Positions 15,224 to 24,148 of a DNA stretch of 64,000 nucleotides are shown one piece after another (positions within the stretch are counted from its first letter, which is position 1; every line of letters begins with the position of its first letter). The stretch is from Candidatus Nitrosopumilus sp. (GTDB lineage: Archaea > Thermoproteota > Nitrososphaeria > Nitrososphaerales > Nitrosopumilaceae): NCBI GenBank assembly GCA_029863275.1, contig JAOTVS010000001.1, positions 1 through 64,000 on the forward strand. Reading direction: 5' to 3'. The translations under genes and the position numbers were made by a program. Under the pieces are notes generated by a model. That model worked only from the letters and a program-made list of their open reading frames with translations. It did no database searches and was not told the origin of the DNA.

Positions 15224-16279
15224 ATGAAAAAAATTCTACTTAGTTTATTTCTAATTTTGATGTTATTTCCCCTCAATCATGGATTTTCTCAGAAATCTGA
15301 TACTTTATCAACACTATCTGTTGCTCTAACTAGTGAATCCCCTTATGTCTACAAGGATGATGAAGGATACACTGTGGTTGTTGGAAATGTAATAAACAAA
15401 AATGAATTAACTTCTGTTGGCAATATCCAATTAAAGGTTAACTTTTATGATGAAACTGGAACAGACCCTCTAGAAACAATCAGAGGTGGGACTATTCTTG
15501 ATGTAATCCCAGAATTATCAACTTCGCCATATATTATAAAATCAAATTCCCCTAATCCAAATATTACCTCCATCTCAATAATGCTTGAAAATTTTCTGCC
15601 TGTTCCCTCCAAATCACAACAATTGATTGTGGAATCAAACGAGATAGTCTTAGGTGAGAATTTACAATTATCGGGAATTTTAACCAATGGTGGCTCACCC
15701 ATAACTGACACGTTCGTTTATCTTGCATTTTATGACTCATTTATTCCTCCCAGACTGGTAGGTATATCCTCTATTCCTATTGGAGATGTTGAATCAAATG
15801 GAAAAGTCGATTTTTACTTTAATGAGGAGATTAATAAAAACGCAGTAAGTTTTCAAATATTTGCTCAATCAAATGTTTTTTATTCTAATATTGTAGATGA
15901 AAAAATTCCTCAACAACTTACCAAGTTAGTGACTATCTCTGATGTATCTTTAAAGAATTCTCAGGGAAACAATCTTTCTGAAATTACAATAGGATCTACT
16001 GTAAATATTCAAAGTAATGCTTGGGTACAATTCTCAGCTGACCCATCATCAAATGAGACTCCTTATACTTACTACGCACAAGTTAAAAATTCTGACTTTC
16101 CAACCGTAGAATTTTTAGGTAAATCTGACGGCCGGTTTATTGGTACAGGATCACAATCCATATCAGTAGATTGGATTCCAGAACATAAAGGAATATTTTT
16201 TATTGAAACGTTTGTGTGGGATAGAAATCATGTGCCTATTGCAAATGAGGGGCCAATTGTTATACTAGTAGTTAACTAG
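15224..16279 (+). CDS. Secreted beta-rich surface protein
   Basis: A 351-residue exported protein. The signal peptide (KKILLSLFLILMLFPLNHGF) is followed by repeated beta-sandwich-like modules: one at about 30-125 with GYTVVVGNVINKNEL, another at about 130-235 (ENLQLSGILTNGGSPITDTFVYLAFYD), and a third to the end (WIPEHKGIFFIETFVWDRN). This is the Ig/FxLYD-like style common in AOA envelope proteins. There is no C-terminal anchor, so it may be secreted or held by partners. No enzyme motif is seen. Confidence 0.72.
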   Translation: MKKILLSLFLILMLFPLNHGFSQKSDTLSTLSVALTSESPYVYKDDEGYTVVVGNVINKNELTSVGNIQLKVNFYDETGTDPLETIRGGTILDVIPELSTSPYIIKSNSPNPNITSISIMLENFLPVPSKSQQLIVESNEIVLGENLQLSGILTNGGSPITDTFVYLAFYDSFIPPRLVGISSIPIGDVESNGKVDFYFNEEINKNAVSFQIFAQSNVFYSNIVDEKIPQQLTKLVTISDVSLKNSQGNNLSEITIGSTVNIQSNAWVQFSADPSSNETPYTYYAQVKNSDFPTVEFLGKSDGRFIGTGSQSISVDWIPEHKGIFFIETFVWDRNHVPIANEGPIVILVVN

Positions 16280-16309
16280 ATTTATTTTAAAATAAAATCT
16301 ATTCAATAT

Positions 16310-16783
16310 ATGCAAAAATTTAGTTTAGTAGCTATGGGAGGAACTTTTGATTTTATCCATAAAGGTCACATCACTCTATTATCTGAAGCATTTTCAATAT
16401 CTGCTAAAGTTATCATTGGTTTGACCAGCGATGACATGGCCATGAAAAAAGGAAAAAAACTTGAAAATGATTATAGTAAAAGATTAGAGATATTGATTAA
16501 AACCATTGAAAAAAATTTTCCTAAAAGAGAATTTGAAATTAGTAAATTAGATAATGATTTTGGACCTGCAGTTTTAGAAAAAGAAGTTCAGGGTTTGGTG
16601 GTAAGTGATGAAACTTCAAATCAAGGCAAGATTTTAAATCAAATCCGTAAAGAAAAAAATTTACCGCCAGTCCAAGTAATTACAGTTCCAATGGTTTTAG
16701 CAAAAGACGGTACTAAAATTTCAACTACCAGAATTAAAAACCGAGAAATTGACATTGATGGAAACTTATCACCAGTTGACTAG
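16310..16783 (+). CDS. coaD: Phosphopantetheine adenylyltransferase, archaeal type
   Basis: Nucleotidyltransferase of coenzyme A synthesis that joins 4'-phosphopantetheine and ATP to give dephospho-CoA. The HxGH-type signature is GGTFDFIHKGHITLL near residue 10 and the second nucleotide-binding signature is ISTTRI near residue 138. It has 157 residues, the archaeal cytidylyltransferase-like form. It lies 30 bases after the secreted protein on the same strand. Confidence 0.9.
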   Translation: MQKFSLVAMGGTFDFIHKGHITLLSEAFSISAKVIIGLTSDDMAMKKGKKLENDYSKRLEILIKTIEKNFPKREFEISKLDNDFGPAVLEKEVQGLVVSDETSNQGKILNQIRKEKNLPPVQVITVPMVLAKDGTKISTTRIKNREIDIDGNLSPVD

Positions 16784-16838
16784 AAGATTATTTATGTTTG
16801 AGTAATTACAATAAAACAAAAATCTTGGGTTATCAACC

Positions 16839-17168
16839 ATGCGCATTATTAACAGCATGATGAAAAAATTTGATACTGATATATCCAATCTTCAGAAAGG
16901 CCTACATCCTGAAAATCTTTCTTATTGGTATGAAAAAATAATTAAGGAAACTATAGAACTGGCACCTCCTTGGTTGCAAGATAAAATAAAGGTCGAACAA
17001 GATCAAATATTGCCTATGAAATTTAATCTTGATATTTCAAAAAGAGCTGTCAGATATTTTATGATTGCAGTTGATGATAATCTAGAAAAAATGCCTTATT
17101 CAACCAAACTTTATTTTTTAAAGGTACAAGAAATAATGAGTAGAGAGATGGACAAATCGTTAGTTTAA
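16839..17168 (+). CDS. Conserved hypothetical protein
   Basis: A 109-residue, mainly helical soluble protein with no signal or membrane segment. Features are a start MRIINSMMKKFDTDISNLQ, a central WYEKIIKETIELAPPWLQDKI and a C-terminal basic/acidic mix. A second ATG at residue 7 or 8 could also serve. It follows coaD by 55 bases. I do not recognise a family. Confidence 0.62.
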   Translation: MRIINSMMKKFDTDISNLQKGLHPENLSYWYEKIIKETIELAPPWLQDKIKVEQDQILPMKFNLDISKRAVRYFMIAVDDNLEKMPYSTKLYFLKVQEIMSREMDKSLV

Positions 17169-17237
17169 TTTGCAAATCTTTTCATCTAGGCACAAAATAA
17201 AGCTCTAACTATTCATATCCATTAAGTATCTGTTATA

Positions 17238-18515
17238 GTGATAGTCTTGGAATTGCATGAGGTCAAAACTGGCAAAAAAAAATTTGGAAATAAAATAAGA
17301 GACATTAGTAGCAGTACTTCAAAATCATTTCGAAATTCCAGAGACGATAGAGGTTCACGATATTCCAGAGACGATAAAAGAGAGGAATCTACAACGGTAA
17401 CTTGTTCTGATTGTGGCACTGAATGTCAAGTTCCCTTTGTTCCAAAAACCGATAGACCAGTATACTGTAGTGATTGTTTCAGACAAAACAAACCACAGGA
17501 TTCAGGAAGTGATAGGTATTCCAGAGACGATAGAGGTTCACGATATTCCAGAGACGATAGAGGTTCACGATATTCCAGAGACGATAGAGGTTCACGATAT
17601 TCCAGAGACGATAGAGGTTCACGATATTCCAGAGACGATAGAGGTTCACGATATTCCAGAGACGATAAAAGAGAGGAATCTACAACGGTAACTTGTTCTG
17701 ATTGTGGCACTGAATGTCAAGTTCCCTTTGTTCCAAGAAATAACAAACCAGTATACTGTAGTGATTGTTTCAGACAAAACAAACCACAGGATTCAGGAAG
17801 TGATAGGTATTCCAGAGACGATAGAGGTTCACGATATTCCAGAGACGATAGAGGTTCACGATATTCCAGAGACGATAGAGGTTCACGATATTCCAGAGAC
17901 GATAGAGGTTCACGATATTCCAGAGACGATAGAGGTTCACGATATTCCAGAGACGATAAAAGAGAGGAATCTACAACGGTAACTTGTTCTGATTGTGGCA
18001 CTGAATGTCAAGTTCCCTTTGTTCCAAGAAATAACAAACCAGTATACTGTAGTGATTGTTTCAGACAAAACAAACCACAGGATTCAGGAAGTGATAGGTA
18101 TTCCAGAGACGATAGAGGTTCACGCTCAAGTAGAGGTAATTTTTCAGCAAAAAAACCAAAAACTGGTAAATTTTTAAAAAAACAGGAGAGTTTCTATTCA
18201 GGCGGCTCTGATAAATTCTATAACACGTTAAAAGAAAAATTGTTTGAAATTCTAGGTGGTAAAGTTTGCTCTAACTGTGGGTTCAAAGATGAGAGAGCAC
18301 TAGGATTTGGACATATTCACGATGAAAATGCTTTTGATGAGGTTCAGAGAGGAGGGGCTGCATCTTCATGGGGAAAATACATCTCTGATCCTCAATTGGC
18401 AAGAAATGAACTAGAAATTCTTTGTTTAAACTGTAATGAAGTTAGAAAATCAAACCCAACACCAGAAAAAAAAACTAGAGACTTTAAGAAAAAAAATAAG
18501 CGTTTCCCAAGATAA
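17238..18515 (+). CDS. Repeat-expanded zinc-ribbon/HNH-like protein
   Basis: A 425-residue protein built of three CxxC-x17-CxxC zinc ribbons (TCSDCGTECQVPFVP, then PVYCSDCF) separated by long arrays of YSRDDRGSR. The C-terminal domain from about residue 335 has CSNCGF, GFGHIHDE and LCLNCNEVR, like an HNH-type nuclease or zinc-binding module. The Arg/Ser/Asp/Gly arrays are disordered and resemble RNA-binding or condensate-forming RGG regions. Translation starts at a GTG (17238). Zinc binding is predicted from the Cys pairs; nucleic-acid binding is inference. The array length probably varies between strains because the DNA is near-perfectly repeated. Confidence 0.85.
   Translation: MIVLELHEVKTGKKKFGNKIRDISSSTSKSFRNSRDDRGSRYSRDDKREESTTVTCSDCGTECQVPFVPKTDRPVYCSDCFRQNKPQDSGSDRYSRDDRGSRYSRDDRGSRYSRDDRGSRYSRDDRGSRYSRDDRGSRYSRDDKREESTTVTCSDCGTECQVPFVPRNNKPVYCSDCFRQNKPQDSGSDRYSRDDRGSRYSRDDRGSRYSRDDRGSRYSRDDRGSRYSRDDRGSRYSRDDKREESTTVTCSDCGTECQVPFVPRNNKPVYCSDCFRQNKPQDSGSDRYSRDDRGSRSSRGNFSAKKPKTGKFLKKQESFYSGGSDKFYNTLKEKLFEILGGKVCSNCGFKDERALGFGHIHDENAFDEVQRGGAASSWGKYISDPQLARNELEILCLNCNEVRKSNPTPEKKTRDFKKKNKRFPR
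17391..18125 (+). repeat. Nested tandem repeat: 27-bp units inside 291-bp units
   Basis: Two almost identical 291-bp units (17391-17681 and 17682-17972) and a third partial copy to 18125. Each full unit holds a zinc ribbon plus five 27-bp units (TATTCCAGAGACGATAGAGG, then TTCACGA), at 17517-17651 and 17808-17942. Both periods are multiples of three, so gain or loss of units keeps the reading frame. Confidence 0.95.
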
Positions 18516-18577
18516 TTCATGAAATCAGACCTGAGAATTTATTAACACTTTAATTATAATAATTTAGAACTTAAATC

Positions 18578-18661
18578 ATGAATGGTGACTTTAAGGCATT
18601 GGGAATAAGCCTAATATTAATAGTGGCTGCAATTGGTCTTTGGGCCGCTTTTGGCATGTAA
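18578..18661 (+). CDS. 27-residue single-span membrane protein
   Basis: The ORF encodes MNGDFKALGISLILIVAAIG, then LWAAFGM and a stop. It is one membrane helix with almost no tail. A TATA-like TAATTATAATAA lies about 23-26 bases upstream. It is comparable to the tiny membrane genes at 14997 and 46299. Function unknown. Confidence 0.55.
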   Translation: MNGDFKALGISLILIVAAIGLWAAFGM

Positions 18662-18734
18662 CCTTTGAAATAATAAATTAAATTATTCTAAAAATTTAAG
18701 ACATTTTAGTATCGAAAAATAGTATTCTAAATAT

Positions 18735-19016
18735 TCATTCTTTTACCATTTCAACATCTTGTTCAAGAATATTTGCTGATATTATTTTATGTTCTCTTTC
18801 AATTACGGATTGAATGAAATCCACAAATTTTTCAACTTCTTGATTATCCTTCAAAAGAATACTATGTGCAGATTTATCTTTTAAGCCAACTACTACTTCA
18901 TTTTCAATAACATTTAGAATTGTGTTAATGTATGTTTCATTTGATTCTTTGATAAAAATAAGACTGGCTAATTTCTGTGATTCGTATTTATCTTCACAAA
19001 TTACTTTTACTTTCAT
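18735..19016 (-). CDS. Hypothetical protein downstream of trpS
   Basis: A 93-residue alpha/beta protein (MKVKVICEDKYESQKLASLIF) with an acidic C-terminal half and no signal or membrane span. Its ATG overlaps the trpS stop by four bases, so the two are coupled. I do not recognise a family and have no functional call. Confidence 0.65.
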   Translation of the reverse strand: MKVKVICEDKYESQKLASLIFIKESNETYINTILNVIENEVVVGLKDKSAHSILLKDNQEVEKFVDFIQSVIEREHKIISANILEQDVEMVKE

Positions 19017-20125
19017 TTATTCTCAAAAAGGAATTGTTTGATCTGATCCTTGGCTGTTTCTCTTTTTTCCTGGTGAACTTCAAGAAATGAATTTATTTTT
19101 TCGATAAGAATTCCTTTCAACTCTCCAGTTAGCATTTTTCCTGATTTATAGTCATCATGAATTGATTTTAATTTTTTATCGTCTGGTTCGAAAAATATTC
19201 TTAAATATTGGTAGGATACATCAACATCTGGATTCCCTCCCAGTTTTCGATGTTGTTCAACATCTGGTTGACCTCCAGAAAATGCATACTTGTTAATTTT
19301 CTTTTTCACAGTACTAGGACTATCAGTGGTGTATACTGTTCCATTTTCACTTGATGCTGACATTTTTCCTCCTGGACCCTCTAATGCTGGAATCATAATG
19401 TTATGTATCAAAGCTGGTTTTGGTTTTCCTATTTTTGGTGCAACGTCTCTTGTAATTCTAAAATGAGGATCTTGATCTACTCCTAAAGGAATCAACACTG
19501 GTTTATCTTCAATAAAACAAGGAGCTGATTGGAGAGACGTGTAAAATATCATTCCAATATTGGTCTCATTTGTAAATCCAAAAACTCCCTTGGTATTTGA
19601 AAAATTAATTTTTTTTGCCACTTGAGCTGCTATGGGATAAAGAGTTTGAATATTTCTTGTATTGATAATAATTTTTGTATTTTTTGGTTTGAATCCAAGT
19701 GCGATAAAATCTAATGCATTTTCATATGCAAATTTTCTTGTATCTTCCAAGGTTAATTCAGCTTTTGCATAAAATTTTTCATCATCTGTAAGCTGAAAAT
19801 ACATATTTACATCAAATTTATCCTGTAGCCATTTTGCAAAGACCCATGGAACTAAATGACCTATATGCGTATGACCTGATGGACCTCTTCCTGTATAAAG
19901 GAAAAATTTTTTACCTTTCTCATAATCTTCTAAAACTCTATTTAATTCTCTATGAGAGAAAAAAACTCCTCGTCTGAGCATAAAGTGATCCTCTCCTGTG
20001 TTTTTTTTAATTCTGGCAAGAATTTCGTCAGAAATTCTTTCAGTTCCAAATTGTTTGATTAATTTGTCGTAATCAATTTCGCCTTCAACATGCCATGGAG
20101 TTACAACAAAGTCCTCAGTTGACAT
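19013..20125 (-). CDS. trpS: Tryptophanyl-tRNA synthetase
   Basis: Class I synthetase that charges tRNA-Trp. The HIGH-type motif is PSGHTHIGHLVPW near residue 83 and the KMSKS-type motif is GGKMSASSEN near residue 254. At 370 residues it is the archaeal/eukaryotic form. The cognate tRNA-Trp with two introns is at 27.8 kb. It is divergent from pheS. Confidence 0.95.
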   Translation of the reverse strand: MSTEDFVVTPWHVEGEIDYDKLIKQFGTERISDEILARIKKNTGEDHFMLRRGVFFSHRELNRVLEDYEKGKKFFLYTGRGPSGHTHIGHLVPWVFAKWLQDKFDVNMYFQLTDDEKFYAKAELTLEDTRKFAYENALDFIALGFKPKNTKIIINTRNIQTLYPIAAQVAKKINFSNTKGVFGFTNETNIGMIFYTSLQSAPCFIEDKPVLIPLGVDQDPHFRITRDVAPKIGKPKPALIHNIMIPALEGPGGKMSASSENGTVYTTDSPSTVKKKINKYAFSGGQPDVEQHRKLGGNPDVDVSYQYLRIFFEPDDKKLKSIHDDYKSGKMLTGELKGILIEKINSFLEVHQEKRETAKDQIKQFLFENK

Positions 20126-20176
20126 TCATTTTCACTTAGGTTAAGGTTTAAAAAGTCTTTTTCGAACTTTCTGCTA

Positions 20177-21568
20177 TTGTCACAAGTTTTTCATGAAATC
20201 GAAAAAAAAATTATTTCTGTATTGAAAATTGAATTAAAATTAACTCCTGAAAAACTTGAGAAATTAACACTACTTTCTCCTGATCAAGTTCGACGAGGAA
20301 TAGAATGGCTTAAACACAAAGAATTAGCAATTGTCGATGCATCAACAAATGTAGAATACAGTCTTGGAAAAAATGGATTAGAATCTTTTCAGAGGGGATT
20401 GCCCGAAAAAAGACTATTGGATTTAATAAAAAATAATCCAAAGGATATTTCAGACTTACAAAAAGAACTGGGATCTGTTTTTGGGCCTGCTATGGGACTA
20501 GCAAAAAAAAATGATTGGATAGATGCAAAGGAAAATAAAATCTACTTAAAAAATTACCCTTCTAATCTTCCAGGAGAAAAAAGTCTAAAACAAATTGGAG
20601 AAGGAATAACTTCTGAAACTCAACTTGATAAGGCTGATCTAGCCAGTCTATTAAAAAGACCAAATTTTTTAGTTGAAAATATTGTAAAAACAAAGAAAAT
20701 ATCGTTAACGAAAACTGGTCAATCTTTAGATGTCACTAGTCCAGGCTCTGGAGCAATTGATGTAGAAGCAAAAGTTCCTGATGTATTTGTCGCAAGGACT
20801 CATCCATTAAAAGACACCATTGATGAAATCCGTGAAATTTTTGTTACTTTGGGTTTCACTGAAATTTTGGGAAATATGACTCAACCAAGCTTTTGGAATT
20901 TTGATGCTTTATTTACTCCACAGGATCATCCTGCAAGAGAACTGCAAGACACATTTTACTTGGATGGTATTTCTTCAAAGGAAATTGGAACCCCGGAACA
21001 AATTCGAAAAGTTTCCGAGTCTCACAAGAAAAATTGGAGATATTTTTGGGATATTAACGAAGCTCAAAGGATGGTTTTAAGAACTCATACTACGTGTGTT
21101 ACCATTAAACATTTAGCAGAAAACAAATCAGATGAGGCCAGAATTTTCTCATTGGGTCGAGTATTTAGAAATGAAAAGGTCAGTTACAAACATTTAGTAG
21201 AATTTAATCAAATTGAAGGTGTCGTTGTTGGAAAAGATGCATCCTTACGAAATTTAATGGGAATTCAAAGAGAATTTTATAAACGGATTGGAATTACAAA
21301 AATAAAATTTTGGCCAACATTTTTTCCTTACACTGAACCATCACTTCAAACCATGGTATATAATGAAAGATTAGGAAAATGGATTGAATTATTTGGAATG
21401 GGAATATTTAGACCAGAAGTTACAAAACCTCTTGGGATAACTAAACCTGTTCTTGCATGGGGGGGAGGTATCGAGAGAATTGCGATGTTAAAGTATGGTT
21501 TAGACGATGTTCGAGAATTTTACAATAATAATCTAAATTGGTTAAGGAATGTTACAAAATGCCAGTAG
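20177..21568 (+). CDS. pheS: Phenylalanyl-tRNA synthetase alpha subunit
   Basis: Catalytic subunit of the heterotetrameric class II PheRS. The N-terminal 160 residues are winged-helix DNA-binding-fold domains (LSPDQVRRGIEWLKHKELA) typical of archaeal PheS. The class II core follows, with motif 2 near VFRNEKVSYKHLVEFNQIEG and motif 3 with GGGIERIAMLKYG. It has 463 residues. The start is a TTG at 20177; no ATG lies near the family N-terminus. It overlaps pheT by ten bases. Confidence 0.94.
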   Translation: MSQVFHEIEKKIISVLKIELKLTPEKLEKLTLLSPDQVRRGIEWLKHKELAIVDASTNVEYSLGKNGLESFQRGLPEKRLLDLIKNNPKDISDLQKELGSVFGPAMGLAKKNDWIDAKENKIYLKNYPSNLPGEKSLKQIGEGITSETQLDKADLASLLKRPNFLVENIVKTKKISLTKTGQSLDVTSPGSGAIDVEAKVPDVFVARTHPLKDTIDEIREIFVTLGFTEILGNMTQPSFWNFDALFTPQDHPARELQDTFYLDGISSKEIGTPEQIRKVSESHKKNWRYFWDINEAQRMVLRTHTTCVTIKHLAENKSDEARIFSLGRVFRNEKVSYKHLVEFNQIEGVVVGKDASLRNLMGIQREFYKRIGITKIKFWPTFFPYTEPSLQTMVYNERLGKWIELFGMGIFRPEVTKPLGITKPVLAWGGGIERIAMLKYGLDDVREFYNNNLNWLRNVTKCQ

Positions 21569-23196
21569 TTACACTTTCTTACTCTAGACTCCAAAAATTA
21601 GTTGGAAAAGTCTCAAAAAAACAAATCTCAGAGTTATTACCGTTTTTAGGGTTAGATATTGAATCAGAGGACAAAAATTCTGTTAGAGTGGAATATAGTC
21701 CTAATAGACCAGATTATTCTACTGATATTGGAATTGCCTTAGGTTTGCAAGGTCTACTTGGAATTAAAACTGGAGCACTAAAACTCAATGTTAGAAAATC
21801 CAATAGATTTACCATTAATGTTAAATCTGGTGTTTCTAAAATTCGCCCATTTATAACGGGAATAGTTGCAACTAATGGAAAGATTGACCAAGAACTTCTT
21901 GAACAAATTATACAAATGCAAGAAGATCTTCATATGGGAATTGGTAGAAAACGGAAAAAATCATCGATTGGCATTCATGATCTTGATTCATGTTCATTTC
22001 CTCTAACATACACAACAACTACAAGAATTGCAAAATTCATCCCCTTAAAATCAACCCAAGAAAGTTCCATTTCTGAAATACTTGAAAATCTAGATGTCGG
22101 TAGAGAATATGGACACATTTTAGGTAATTCTGGACAGGTTCCAATTCTAATTGATTCTAATGGTAATACGGTATCTTTTCCTCCAATAATTAATGCTGCA
22201 AAAACCACAGTTACTACTAAAACAAAAAATCTCTTCATCGAGGTAACAGGTATTAACAAAGAAGATGCTGAAGACATGCTTTCAGTTGTGGCAACGATTT
22301 TACAAAGTGCTAGATTTACTTTAGAACACGTAAAAATTTCTGGCGCAAAAAATTCCTCCCCAAAACTTGTACAAAGAAAAATTTCTATTAATCCTACAGT
22401 GATTAACCAAATGCTTGGGTTGAATCTAAAATCCTCTCAAATAATCTCATCATTAAAAAAATCTAGGTTGGATGCATCAAGCAAAGGCAAAAACATTGTC
22501 TGCACAATTCCTGCCTATAGATTTGATATTTTTGGACCAATGGATTTAGTTGAAGAAACAGCATTAGGTTATGGGATTCAAAATCTTGAACCTACTTTAT
22601 CTCCCTCTCAAACTTTAGGGCAAATTAGTCCAATATCTTCTCAACTAAAATCACTTAGTCAGATAATGATTGGTCTTGGTTATCTTGAAGCTCTAAACTC
22701 AAGTTTGACGAGCAAGCGAGTTCTGTATGATATGACTAATAGAAATTCTAACAAAATTATTTCCGTGCTTGATTCAAAAAGCCAAGAACACACAATTCTG
22801 CGTGATTCTATTCTACCTGGATTATTAGAAAACCTTTCAAGAAATATCCATGAATCATATCCACAAAAATTATTTGAAACAGGTACGATATTTTTGAAAA
22901 ATAATATTATTGATGAAAAAACTAATCTCGCTGCTGTTTGTGCACACAAAGAGGCAAATTTTAGCGAAATAAAATCAATTTTACAGGCAGCACTAAAAAT
23001 TGGCTTTAACTTGGAAATAGAAACGAGAACGTCGTCTCATGAAACTTTTCAGGAAGGTAAAATGGCATCTATTCTAGTTCATGGAAAAACAATTGGTATG
23101 ATAGGAGAAATTAATTCAAATACAATTGAAAATTATAAAATACGGGTTCCAGTTGTAGGCTTTGAAATTAATTTATCTGGATTAATATTTGACTAA
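21559..23196 (+). CDS. pheT: Phenylalanyl-tRNA synthetase beta subunit
   Basis: Non-catalytic partner of PheS with B3/B4 editing-like and B5 domains. The family start is MPVVTLSYSRLQKLVGK at 21559, inside the end of pheS; an in-frame ATG seven codons upstream gives a poorer N-terminus. The B5-type region (IPAYRFDIFGPMDLVEETALGYG) and the C-terminal class II-like fold are visible. It has 545 residues, the archaeal size. Confidence 0.94.
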   Translation: MPVVTLSYSRLQKLVGKVSKKQISELLPFLGLDIESEDKNSVRVEYSPNRPDYSTDIGIALGLQGLLGIKTGALKLNVRKSNRFTINVKSGVSKIRPFITGIVATNGKIDQELLEQIIQMQEDLHMGIGRKRKKSSIGIHDLDSCSFPLTYTTTTRIAKFIPLKSTQESSISEILENLDVGREYGHILGNSGQVPILIDSNGNTVSFPPIINAAKTTVTTKTKNLFIEVTGINKEDAEDMLSVVATILQSARFTLEHVKISGAKNSSPKLVQRKISINPTVINQMLGLNLKSSQIISSLKKSRLDASSKGKNIVCTIPAYRFDIFGPMDLVEETALGYGIQNLEPTLSPSQTLGQISPISSQLKSLSQIMIGLGYLEALNSSLTSKRVLYDMTNRNSNKIISVLDSKSQEHTILRDSILPGLLENLSRNIHESYPQKLFETGTIFLKNNIIDEKTNLAAVCAHKEANFSEIKSILQAALKIGFNLEIETRTSSHETFQEGKMASILVHGKTIGMIGEINSNTIENYKIRVPVVGFEINLSGLIFD

Positions 23197-23208
23197 ATTT
23201 ATTCCTAA

Positions 23209-23378
23209 ACGCCCAAGAGCAGGCATACAGACGGATTAGGATGATGCGATCGTATTGATACCAATGATTTCTAATTCACCCAGGTATGCTACATGTAGGG
23301 CGACCCCGGTTTCAGAACCCAAGGAGGTTTTGGCTAAAATACCAATGATCTTGTGCGAGTCAGAACCGGGGGACATTT
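23209..23378 (+). ncRNA. Two-hairpin structured RNA, H/ACA-like
   Basis: This gap is much richer in G and C than its surroundings and has nested pairing. GCATAC (23223-23228) pairs with GTATGC (23284-23289), followed within two bases by ACA. Inside, GGATTAG pairs with CTAATTC. The second hairpin is closed by CCCCGGTT (23304-23311) and AACCGGGG (23364-23371), followed by G and ACA (23373-23375). Stem plus ACA twice is the archaeal H/ACA guide layout, and TGAT/GA elements near the loops could make kink-turns. CGCCC/GGGCG can also pair around hairpin one. No target was sought. Structure is firm, class is inferred. Confidence 0.55.
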
Positions 23379-23424
23379 GTATAATCAAAGAAATAAAACA
23401 ACCTGATTGTAATCGAAGGATGAA

Positions 23425-23844
23425 TTGGTAAATTATTGGTTAGCAAAACAAGAACCAAGCGGTCCTAGAGGGTATAGTTTTGAAACTTTAAAAAAAGAAA
23501 AAAATACAATTTGGGATGGAATTCACAATAATCTTGCTTTAAAACATATGAAAAATATGTCTGTGGGCGACTTGGTTTTATTTTATCACACTGGAACAGA
23601 ACGACAAGCAGTTGGAATAATGGAAATTACCTCAAAGCCATATCCAAATCCAAAAGAAGACAATCAACGATTCATAGTGGTAGATGTAAAATACAAAAAA
23701 CCGTTAAAGCGACCAGTTACATTAGATGAAATGAAAAAGCAAAAAAAATTCAAGGATTGGGAACTAATTCGAATTTCTAGATTATCAATAATGCCTGTAC
23801 CCAAAGACATTTGGGAAAGTATTCTTAAAATTTCTCAAAATTAA
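23425..23844 (+). CDS. EVE-domain protein
   Basis: A 139-residue EVE domain (PUA-like fold), a family thought to bind modified bases in DNA or RNA. Hallmarks are NYWLAKQEPSG at the start, WDGIHNN and VGDLVLFYHTG. The start is a TTG at 23425; an overlapping ATG is out of frame. EVE proteins often occur near nucleic-acid modification or defence genes; here the neighbours are a RNA candidate upstream and an Lrp-type domain downstream. The ligand is unknown. Confidence 0.9.
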   Translation: MVNYWLAKQEPSGPRGYSFETLKKEKNTIWDGIHNNLALKHMKNMSVGDLVLFYHTGTERQAVGIMEITSKPYPNPKEDNQRFIVVDVKYKKPLKRPVTLDEMKKQKKFKDWELIRISRLSIMPVPKDIWESILKISQN

Positions 23845-23891
23845 CCCTAGAAATCGCTTTATTGATATAGTCGATTTGTTTAATCTGGAAT

Positions 23892-24131
23892 ATGGCAACA
23901 GCTTATGTTCTAATAAACTGTGAACTAGGTTCTGAAGAAGCTATAATACAGCAATTGAAGGGTCTAGAAGGTGTAAAAGAAGTTCATGGAACTTTTGGTG
24001 CATATGATATTTTGGCCAAGATTGAATCGGACACGGTTGAGAAACTTCGTGAAACAATAACTTGGAAAATCAGAAAAATTGAGAAGATTCGATCAACACT
24101 AACCCTTATGGGTATAGAAGGCCAGACATAA
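23892..24131 (+). CDS. Stand-alone Lrp/AsnC ligand-binding (RAM) domain
   Basis: A 79-residue protein equal to the C-terminal effector domain of Lrp/AsnC regulators, without any HTH. The pattern AYVLINCELGSEEAI, VKEVHGTFGAYDILAKIE and IEKIRSTLTLMGIE is typical. Such proteins form oligomers, bind small molecules and may modulate full-length regulators. AOA encode several copies. Confidence 0.9.
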   Translation: MATAYVLINCELGSEEAIIQQLKGLEGVKEVHGTFGAYDILAKIESDTVEKLRETITWKIRKIEKIRSTLTLMGIEGQT

Positions 24132-24148
24132 CACCCTTTTTTCTTATT

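Noticed and set aside
17391..18125. Regular 27-bp direct repeats that look like a CRISPR array
   Set aside because: The units are contiguous with no unique spacers, keep one reading frame through 425 codons and encode a clean peptide repeat; no cas gene is near.
17413..18177. Several 60-94 residue ORFs on both strands inside the repeat region
   Set aside because: They recur with the 291-bp period and are shadows of the zinc-ribbon protein in other frames; no independent start signals or families.
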